A stretch of 6,660 nt of DNA. Source: Rickettsiales bacterium. GTDB lineage: Bacteria; Pseudomonadota; Alphaproteobacteria; Rickettsiales; UBA3002. The DNA lies in contig PBPD01000061.1 of the NCBI GenBank assembly GCA_002725445.1, forward strand, positions 1 to 6,660, given 5' to 3'. Below are positions 1 to 5,417 of the stretch, in pieces. The position numbers and the translations under genes are program-made. The notes below the pieces were generated by a model. It saw only the letters and a list, made by a program, of their open reading frames with translations, was not told the origin of the DNA and made no database searches. Each line of letters starts with the position of its first letter. Positions within the stretch are counted from its first letter, which is position 1.

Positions 1-511
1 GCAGCTTGTTGCTGAGCTTATGGTCGGGGCTGTGGTCGTTGATGACGATGAGGTTGTATGCAATGTCGGTGCGCGCGGTGAGCACGTTATAGATGCAGTG
101 CAGGGTGAGGTCGTAATGTTTATAGACCGGCACGATAATATCGACTTCGATCGCGTCTTCTGCCGGCAGCGTGGTTTTTTTGCGTTGCTCGATGAGCGCT
201 TCCCACATGTCGGCGCTGGGGGCACTGGGCACGGGTGCTGCCGCGCCGCTGATGGTGGTGCCCGACAATAGCTGATGCAGGCGCGAGGTGCCGCCATGTT
301 CGGCCAGCCATTGCTGGTAGGGTTCGGATTGCACGATCAGGTGTTCGATGCTGCCAAAGGTGACTTCGCGGCTGATCTGGCGCACGCGCAACGGCAAGGG
401 CAACGCATGCCACACCCAGTTGGCACCACGCCCCACGCTACGCACGCCGGATGCGACGGTGCGGCGTTGATTCCATGCCCAGCGGGCGGGGGCTAGCCAA
501 AGGCTGCTCAT
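1..511 (-). CDS. Family 2 glycosyltransferase, N-terminal part (runs off the left edge)
   Basis: This is the first 170 codons of a gene that continues beyond base 1. After an N-terminal region of about 120 residues comes the start of a GT-A fold, with IEVDIIVPVYKHYD at 121-134 and LIVINDHSPDHKL at 154-166. These match the first beta strand and the nucleotide-sugar-binding beta strand/Asp region of glycosyltransferase family 2. Such enzymes move a sugar from an NDP-sugar to an acceptor, usually in making surface polysaccharide or glycans. The DXD metal site and acceptor region lie outside the window, so donor and acceptor cannot be judged. The N-terminal region is rich in Trp and Arg at 5-45 and has no signal peptide or clear membrane helix, so a cytoplasmic or membrane-edge location is likely. 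The ATG at 509-511 is chosen because AAGGAG (complement of 521-526) lies 9 nt upstream. It is separated from xerD by 135 nt with its own possible promoter. Confidence 0.85.
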   Translation of the reverse strand, partial: MSSLWLAPARWAWNQRRTVASGVRSVGRGANWVWHALPLPLRVRQISREVTFGSIEHLIVQSEPYQQWLAEHGGTSRLHQLLSGTTISGAAAPVPSAPSADMWEALIEQRKKTTLPAEDAIEVDIIVPVYKHYDLTLHCIYNVLTARTDIAYNLIVINDHSPDHKLSNKL

Positions 512-555
512 GCGTGGTGGCTCCTTGTGGTGCGTTGGGTTTCTAACCAATCGTT

Positions 556-584
556 AACATAGCGCTGCGCCGAACGTGTCGCAA
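556..584 (-). promoter_or_regulatory. Possible sigma-70-type promoter for the glycosyltransferase gene
   Basis: On the minus strand, TTGCGA (579-584) and TATGTT (556-561) are separated by exactly 17 nt. This resembles the -35 and -10 boxes of a housekeeping promoter. It would start transcription near 549, leaving a leader of about 38 nt before the ATG at 511. The leader begins with a small inverted repeat (GGTT at 538-541 against AACC at 545-548), too short to call a regulatory hairpin. Position and spacing are good, but short matches like this arise by chance, and alphaproteobacterial promoters often diverge from consensus. Read-through from xerD is also possible, since no terminator is evident in 585-646. 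Confidence 0.4.
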
Positions 585-646
585 CCAGCAAAGTGTGCTG
601 CGCGTAGGAAATTCATAAGCAAGAGGGGGCGCAAACGCGCGGGCGG

Positions 647-1576
647 TTACTGTAATTTTTCGGCGAGCGGATGTTTGGTGGTCACCAGCTCTTCCAGCCG
701 CGAATTAGCGACATGGGTATAGATCTGGGTGGTGGAAATATCGGCATGGCCAAGCAGTTCCTGAATTACGCGCAAATCAGCCCCGCCCGCCAGCAGATGC
801 GAGGCGAAGGAGTGGCGCAACGTGTGCGGTGAAATCTGGGTGGGGTCGAGCTTTGCCTGATAGGCCAGCTCTTTGAGCAATTGGCCAAAACGTTGGCGGG
901 TGAGATGCCCGCTTTTGCCCGATGAAGGAAACAGCCACGGTGATGCTTCGGTGCCGCGCAGAAAATGCGGGCGAATTTCCAGATAGGCGGCCAGCGCTTT
1001 GACGGCGCGTTTGTTCAGCGGCACCAGCCGTTCTTTCGCGCCCTTGCCTTTGACGATCATAAAATTCTCAAGCCCGTGCTTTTTGGCGGCGTTTTGCTGC
1101 ACATGGGCGAGTTTTATACTCACTAATTCGCTGACACGCAGGCCAGATGCGTAGAGCATTTCCATGAGGGCAGCGCTGCGTGTGCCGTCTGCGCCTTTCA
1201 TTTTGTGGGCGGCGGCCAGCAGGCTATCGACCTGTTCCACCGACAATACTTTAGGCAGGCTGCGGCCTTGCTTGGGCGCGCGGATGGTGGCGGTGGGGTT
1301 GTCTTCGCGCACGCGGTCTTCATACAGAAAACGGTAGAACTGCTTGAGGCAGGAGAGTTTGCGCGCCATGGTGCTGGCGGCAAGGGCGGCTTTGCTGAGC
1401 GAGGCGAGATAGGATTCGATGTCGGCACGGGTGGCGGTTTCCATGGCGACATTGTGGCTTTTGCACCAGCGGCGATAGTCGCGCATGTCGCGTGCATATG
1501 CCTGCACGGTGTTTACCGATGCGCCGCGCTCGGCCAGCAGCATTTCGATGAAAGATTCAATCAGCGCCACCGACAT
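647..1576 (-). CDS. xerD: Tyrosine site-specific recombinase XerD (chromosome dimer resolution)
   Basis: This 309-aa protein has the usual length and layout of XerC/XerD. An N-terminal SAM-like core-binding domain spans about 1-90 and the catalytic domain about 105-300. All catalytic residues are visible by alignment to E. coli XerD: Arg147 in ASGLRVSEL, Lys178 in VKGKGAKER, His251 and Arg254 in SPHTLRHSFASH, His277 in LLGHADIS, and the nucleophile Tyr286 in TQIYTHV. Family knowledge says it cuts and rejoins DNA at dif together with XerC, and FtsK at the septum activates the pair to resolve chromosome dimers. The choice of XerD over XerC rests mainly on its position divergent from aroK-aroB and is less certain than the family. 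The Arg147-Lys178 spacing is 31 residues against 24 in E. coli XerD, reflecting a longer loop before the lysine hairpin. The ATG has GGGAGG (complement of 1586-1591) 9 nt upstream. One base separates it from the preceding stop, so it is very probably cotranscribed with that gene. Confidence 0.93.
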   Translation of the reverse strand: MSVALIESFIEMLLAERGASVNTVQAYARDMRDYRRWCKSHNVAMETATRADIESYLASLSKAALAASTMARKLSCLKQFYRFLYEDRVREDNPTATIRAPKQGRSLPKVLSVEQVDSLLAAAHKMKGADGTRSAALMEMLYASGLRVSELVSIKLAHVQQNAAKKHGLENFMIVKGKGAKERLVPLNKRAVKALAAYLEIRPHFLRGTEASPWLFPSSGKSGHLTRQRFGQLLKELAYQAKLDPTQISPHTLRHSFASHLLAGGADLRVIQELLGHADISTTQIYTHVANSRLEELVTTKHPLAEKLQ

Positions 1577-1577
1577 G

Positions 1578-3557
1578 CTAGTCAGCCTCCCGCTTTTTCT
1601 TTGGGGTATTCGCTTCGTTTGCAGGTGGCGGGGTGAAGCTGAGCGGCTCGGGCGTGAGGGTTAGCAATGATTCAAGCGCCAGGCCGCGCGCTGCCTCGCG
1701 TTGGCCAATGGCCATGAGCGTGGAGATCACTTCTTCCAGTGTAGAGTCGCACACCCGCCAGAGATTGTCCTGCCCGATGGCAAGCGCAGCGAGAATGGCG
1801 GCTTCGGACACGTCTTCATCCTGCGCCTGATCGATCATCGCGCCGAGGAACTGCGCATCCGGCTCTATGCAGATCGCATCTTCGGTAACGGGCTGCGCGG
1901 CCAGTGCATCCATGGTTTCTTTGGGCGCGCTATAGCCGAACAGGCCAAGCACGCGGTAGAAACGCAAGAGCTGATGGCGGGTGAAATCGGGGGTGGCGCT
2001 TGTGAGGGGGGCAGGCGGCAAACGGCCAGCCGTGGGGCTGGTGGGCGCGCCTTCTTCGGCGAAACGCACAATCTCGTGTAGCATATAGGATTGCACCGAG
2101 TCGCCATGCTGGCGGTCGAGCAAGCGCAGCCATAACTTGCCCGCTTCGTGTTGCGAGGTGGGCAGCAGAATGCGGGTGGCATCGAGTGTCAGGTCGGTGT
2201 AGGGCGAGGATTTGCGCAGTGACACTGCAATGTCGCCCAGCGGTTTAGCCAGCATGCGCGCGGCGGTTTCCTGCAAACCATCGGCACGGTAGGCATGCAG
2301 CAAGGCACGGCTTAGCTCGGCCTTTTCTTTGGCGCGGCGTGTGCTTTCCAGCCGTTGCCAGAGCAAGGCGCGGTCGGTGAAGGAGGTGTAGAGGTCATAA
2401 TCTTTGAGTGCGCCTTCCAGCTCTTTTTCGCTGAATTCAATGCTGCGATAGGCCGCGGCGAGTGTTTCTTCGTCGCCCGCACCACGTGCAATCACATGCT
2501 CGAGCCAGCGAATGCGGCGCGCAGGGGGCGTTTTGCCGCTTTGGCTCAGCCGGTATTTGGCCATGAGTGGCAGGGCGGCTTCCTGTTCGGCGCTTGGCCA
2601 TTCGGCCGGAAAGACCTGACTGCCGCCGGTATAGAGCATGCTACGCTGTAGCGGGGTGAGATCGGGCAGCTCGCTTAAGCGCGTCTCGTAAGTGAAACTG
2701 TCGATGAGGGTGGCGAACCAGTCGGGCGTGGGGTCGTTATTCTCCTGACGAAGTGACAGCGCCAGCTCGGCCTCGGACGTGCGCTCAAGCAATGCGTGGC
2801 AGAGGATGGTGGGCAGCGCCCAGTATTCTTTGTAATTCGCATCGGCCTGTGCGGTGCTGATGGTGTCGCACGCCTCTTCGTGGCGGCGCTGCGCGAGCAG
2901 AATGCGGGTTTTTTGCGTCCATAGCCGATTAATCATTTGCGCTTCGGGCACGCGCTCCAGCAAGGCGAGGGCTTCGTTCCACGCGCCAATACGGATCAGT
3001 GCCTTTACACGTGTGTCGATCCATTCCATGCCGGCATCTTCGTCCGGCGGGGCAGCTTCGGTGAGGAACAGATTGGCCAGCCAGCTGCGCACCGCGGTGC
3101 TGCGAAAGCCTTGCGGCATGGCTTGCAACCAGTTGGTGGTGCGCCATTCGGAGATGCCTTGCCAGACCTGATAGCCAAAGCCGGTTTCGCTTTGGGTGCG
3201 CGTGCCGATGCCTGCGAAATTGGGTGCGGCTGTCTCGCTGACCGACACGCTGACAGGCGCATCGATGGTGTAGCTTTCTTTGGGCAGGGGAGAAGGCTTC
3301 AGCAGCACTTCAGGGCGCGATGGTTCTACCTCCAGCGGCATAGGCACAGCGCTATCATCTGCCTGCACTTCCGCCTGTGCGCGCTCAGGCACCTCATCAT
3401 GCATCTCATTATGCACGTGGGGCGCCACATCATCCCAACGCATAGGCACATCGTCCGGCCCGGCAAGGGCAGGCGATGCTGCAAGCAGGGCTGCCAGCGT
3501 GCTATGGCTGAGTAAAGCGTTCAGCCGGCAATTCTTTTTCGATCGATTGCGGAGCAT
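1578..3557 (-). CDS. Predicted exported helix-rich (TPR-like) protein of unknown function
   Basis: I do not recognise the family of this 659-aa protein. The N-terminus looks like a Sec signal peptide: a basic stretch (RNRSKK), a hydrophobic core (about 13-28), then SPALA with likely cleavage after Ala32. Residues 33-120 are acidic and Pro-rich, probably disordered. From about 125 to 635 it looks almost wholly alpha-helical with repeat-like pairs. For example, 180-203 (RIGAWNEALALLERVP core) and 216-235 have the small/large spacing of TPR or Sel1-like helices, and 602-632 repeats the style. A Pro-rich segment (504-523) splits the helical region and the tail is basic (PKKKRE). No enzyme motif is visible. 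A periplasmic scaffold or adaptor role is only inference. The ATG at 3557 has GAGG (complement of 3564-3567) 6 nt upstream. It begins inside the 51-aa gene upstream (56-nt overlap), and no later ATG, GTG or TTG would keep the signal peptide. It ends one base before xerD. Confidence 0.75.
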   Translation of the reverse strand: MLRNRSKKNCRLNALLSHSTLAALLAASPALAGPDDVPMRWDDVAPHVHNEMHDEVPERAQAEVQADDSAVPMPLEVEPSRPEVLLKPSPLPKESYTIDAPVSVSVSETAAPNFAGIGTRTQSETGFGYQVWQGISEWRTTNWLQAMPQGFRSTAVRSWLANLFLTEAAPPDEDAGMEWIDTRVKALIRIGAWNEALALLERVPEAQMINRLWTQKTRILLAQRRHEEACDTISTAQADANYKEYWALPTILCHALLERTSEAELALSLRQENNDPTPDWFATLIDSFTYETRLSELPDLTPLQRSMLYTGGSQVFPAEWPSAEQEAALPLMAKYRLSQSGKTPPARRIRWLEHVIARGAGDEETLAAAYRSIEFSEKELEGALKDYDLYTSFTDRALLWQRLESTRRAKEKAELSRALLHAYRADGLQETAARMLAKPLGDIAVSLRKSSPYTDLTLDATRILLPTSQHEAGKLWLRLLDRQHGDSVQSYMLHEIVRFAEEGAPTSPTAGRLPPAPLTSATPDFTRHQLLRFYRVLGLFGYSAPKETMDALAAQPVTEDAICIEPDAQFLGAMIDQAQDEDVSEAAILAALAIGQDNLWRVCDSTLEEVISTLMAIGQREAARGLALESLLTLTPEPLSFTPPPANEANTPKKKREAD

Positions 3558-3657
3558 AAGGAGCCTCGGTTAGTCCCAGCCACAGGAAAGCACCGATGAT
3601 AGCGACCGCTATCACCAGCCACAGCCATTTTTTAGAGGATTTGTCACGTTTTATCAT
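3502..3657 (-). CDS. Small single-pass membrane protein, 51 aa, unknown function
   Basis: This short gene encodes a basic N-terminus (MIKRDKSSKK), one hydrophobic helix at 11-29 (WLWLVIAVAIIGAFLWLGL) and a polar tail (TEAPYAPQSIEKELPAERF). The positive-inside rule puts the N-terminus in the cytoplasm and the roughly 20-residue tail in the periplasm. An in-frame TAG (complement of 3679-3681) excludes a longer product. The last 56 nt also encode the start of the 659-aa exported protein in another frame, suggesting translational coupling. No good Shine-Dalgarno precedes the ATG. A -10-like TAAGAT (complement of 3663-3668) would put the transcript start at or next to the ATG, so the message could be leaderless. 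Support comes from the clean hydropathy pattern, charge asymmetry and position at the head of a gene string. I recognise no family, and a chance ORF cannot be fully excluded. Confidence 0.6.
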   Translation of the reverse strand: MIKRDKSSKKWLWLVIAVAIIGAFLWLGLTEAPYAPQSIEKELPAERFTQP

Positions 3658-3685
3658 TGTATATCTTACTGTATGACACTATTTA
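3658..3685 (+). promoter_or_regulatory. Possible promoter for aroK-aroB-CNNM operon
   Basis: TTGTAT (3658-3663) and TATTTA (3680-3685), 16 nt apart, could serve as -35 and -10 boxes. Transcription would begin near 3692, giving a leader of about 47 nt before the chosen aroK start at 3739. The upstream ATG at 3673 would then lie outside the transcript, consistent with rejecting it. The match is only moderate, and the AT-rich tract offers other placements. Confidence 0.35.
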
Positions 3686-3738
3686 CAAAACCGCGCGTGC
3701 GTGCGACAAATGTAGCCCTACGCACAGGACAAAGCAAT
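3658..3738. promoter_or_regulatory. Divergent intergenic region between the aro operon and the small-membrane-protein/xerD unit
   Basis: These 81 bases separate two gene strings reading away from each other, so promoters for both should lie here or just inside the flanking starts. The left half (3658-3690) is AT-rich and the right half (about 3691-3725) is GC-rich, as expected for a promoter followed by a leader for aroK. I see no clear operator palindrome, riboswitch or attenuator with a Trp, Phe or Tyr codon run. Confidence 0.6.
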
Positions 3739-4317
3739 ATGACATCACAAAAAAAGGCTGCAAGCCGACAATCGCAGGAAAAGGTGAAGATTGAAGGGTT
3801 GAACAAACCCGTGGTGTTGATCGGGCTGATGGGCGCAGGTAAATCGACGATAGGACGCAGGCTGGCCAAGCGTATGGGCTGGAAATTCGCCGATTCCGAC
3901 AGCGAGATTGTGGATGCGGCAGGCTGCAGTATTTCTGATATTTTTGCCATTCATGGCGAGCAGATTTTCCGTGATCTGGAAGAGCGGGTGATTACGCGGC
4001 TATTGTCGCAGGATAAAATGGTGATGGCCACAGGCGGGGGCGCATGGATGCAAGCGAAGGTGCGCGAGCAGATTCAGGAGAGCGCGATTTCGGTGTGGCT
4101 GCATGCCGAGCTGGATGTGCTGCTGGCGCGTGTGACCAAGCGCAACAACCGTCCATTGCTGGAAACAGGCGATAAACGCGCGATTTTGCAAAAACTGATG
4201 GAAGAGCGCTATCCGGTTTACGGGCAGGCCGATATTACGGTGGAAAGCGGCGATGGCCCACACGAAAATGTGGTGGAACGCGTGCTGGATGCGCTGAAAG
4301 GACATGTGGCCGCATGA
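3739..4317 (+). CDS. aroK: Shikimate kinase
   Basis: This 192-aa cytoplasmic enzyme phosphorylates shikimate with ATP to shikimate 3-phosphate, the fifth step to chorismate. It has all family marks: Walker A GLMGAGKST (29-37), the shikimate-binding DSD (52-54), Arg78 in EQIFRDLE, the GGG loop (99-101), the lid arginine in NRPLL (Arg138) and Arg157 in EERYPVYGQAD. These correspond to Asp34, Arg58, Arg117 and Arg136 of the M. tuberculosis enzyme. An in-frame ATG at 3673 would add 22 residues, but it has no Shine-Dalgarno and sits in the promoter-like tract. The ATG at 3739 has AGGA (3726-3729) 9 nt upstream and is preferred. The basic, polar N-terminal extension of about 22 residues before the core is longer than in E. 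coli. Its stop overlaps the aroB start (ATGA), showing translational coupling. It could equally be named aroL by function; aroK is used by convention. Confidence 0.95.
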   Translation: MTSQKKAASRQSQEKVKIEGLNKPVVLIGLMGAGKSTIGRRLAKRMGWKFADSDSEIVDAAGCSISDIFAIHGEQIFRDLEERVITRLLSQDKMVMATGGGAWMQAKVREQIQESAISVWLHAELDVLLARVTKRNNRPLLETGDKRAILQKLMEERYPVYGQADITVESGDGPHENVVERVLDALKGHVAA

Positions 4318-5417
4318 CGGAAACATTGCAGGTAGCGCTGGCAGAGCGCAGTTATAACATTGTGATAGGGCATGGTTTGCTGGAAGAAGCAGGTCATTAC
4401 ATTGCGCCGAAACTGGCGAGTGAACGTGCGATTATTGTGACCGACAGCGAAGTCGGCCCGCTTTATGCACAAGGCTTGCAAGCCGCGCTGCAACAGGCCA
4501 ATGTACAGGCTGACGTGGTCACAGTGCCCGCAGGTGAGAGCAGCAAAAGCTTCGCCGGATTCGAAAGCCTGATGAATGATTTACTGGCGCTAACACCGGA
4601 TCGCAAGACCACCCTGATTGCGCTGGGCGGTGGCGTGGTGGGCGATTTGACGGGCTATGCCGCTGCCAGTTTGCTCCGTGGTGTGCCGTTTATTCAGGTG
4701 CCTACCAGTCTGCTGGCGCAGGTGGATAGTTCGGTCGGGGGCAAAACCGGCATTAACGCGCCGGCGGGGAAAAATCTGGTGGGAGCATTTTATCAGCCGC
4801 AACTGGTGCTGATTGACACCGCAACGCTTGGCACATTGCCCGAGCGCGAATTGCAGGCCGGCTATGCTGAAGTGGTGAAATACGGGCTGATTTATGACGA
4901 AGCCTTCTTTAACTGGCTGGAGAAAAATGGCAAAGCCGTGACCAAACTGAAAGCGGCGGAGCTTGGGCATGCGATTAAAACCTCGTGCAGTATAAAGGCC
5001 GAAATGGTGCGTCAGGATGAGCGCGAAGGCGGGATTCGTGCGCTGTTGAATCTGGGCCATACATTTGGCCATGCGTTGGAGGCCGAAACTGGCTATGGCG
5101 ACGCATTGCTGCACGGTGAAGCTGTGGCGATCGGGATGGTGCTGGCTGCACGTTTGTCAGCCCAGATGCAGCTGGGCGACGGCGAAATGGAAACGCGCAT
5201 CGTCAAACATTTGCAGGCGCGCGGGCTGCCTGTGTCGCCCAAGCAAGTGCGTGATGATTGGGACGTGGATGCGCTGATGGAACATGTAGCCCACGACAAG
5301 AAAAATGAAGGCGGCGCGCTCACCTTTGTTTTGTTGAAAGCGATAGGTGCCGGTGCGGTGATAAAAAACGTGTCGCCCGATGCGGTGCGCCGTGTGTGGG
5401 AGGAGGCGATTAGCTGA
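4314..5417 (+). CDS. aroB: 3-dehydroquinate synthase
   Basis: This 367-aa cytoplasmic enzyme converts DAHP to 3-dehydroquinate, the second shikimate-pathway step, using NAD+ and a divalent metal. The NAD-binding loop GGGVVGD is at 105-111 and the signature PTSLLAQVDSSVGGKTGIN at 130-148. Metal ligands are Glu186 (GYAEVVKYG), His249 (NLGHTFGH) and His267 (LHGEAVAIGM). Substrate-binding residues known from the A. nidulans enzyme all have counterparts: Arg122, Lys144, Lys153, Asn154, Lys189, Arg242, Asn246 and His253. Length is normal and nothing is missing, so it should be active. The start overlaps the aroK stop by 4 nt, with AAAGGA at 4297-4302 as a possible ribosome binding site 11 nt upstream. 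The last base of its stop is the first base of the next start, so all three genes are likely made from one message. Confidence 0.97.
   Translation: MTETLQVALAERSYNIVIGHGLLEEAGHYIAPKLASERAIIVTDSEVGPLYAQGLQAALQQANVQADVVTVPAGESSKSFAGFESLMNDLLALTPDRKTTLIALGGGVVGDLTGYAAASLLRGVPFIQVPTSLLAQVDSSVGGKTGINAPAGKNLVGAFYQPQLVLIDTATLGTLPERELQAGYAEVVKYGLIYDEAFFNWLEKNGKAVTKLKAAELGHAIKTSCSIKAEMVRQDEREGGIRALLNLGHTFGHALEAETGYGDALLHGEAVAIGMVLAARLSAQMQLGDGEMETRIVKHLQARGLPVSPKQVRDDWDVDALMEHVAHDKKNEGGALTFVLLKAIGAGAVIKNVSPDAVRRVWEEAIS

Noticed and set aside
535..550. Small inverted repeat TTGGGTTTCTAACCAA in the leader of the glycosyltransferase gene
   Set aside because: Only about four base pairs with a bulge, so it is too weak to call an operator or riboregulator.
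585..646. Possible intrinsic terminator after xerD (GCGC-GTTT-GCGC near 629-640)
   Set aside because: The stem is only 4 bp and is followed by a C-rich run, not a T run, on the minus strand.
512..646. A dif recombination site next to xerD
   Set aside because: No 28-bp site with paired XerC/XerD-like arms around a 6-bp spacer is visible, and dif is normally at the replication terminus, not beside xerD.
2937..3515. Plus-strand ORF (192 codons) opposite the exported protein gene
   Set aside because: Low-complexity Gly/Arg/His-rich translation without motif. The minus-strand frame has a signal peptide, a ribosome binding site and operon context.
3673..3738. Upstream in-frame ATG giving aroK 22 additional residues
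   Set aside because: There is no Shine-Dalgarno before 3673 and it falls within the promoter-like tract, whereas 3739 has AGGA at good spacing. It remains a minor possibility.
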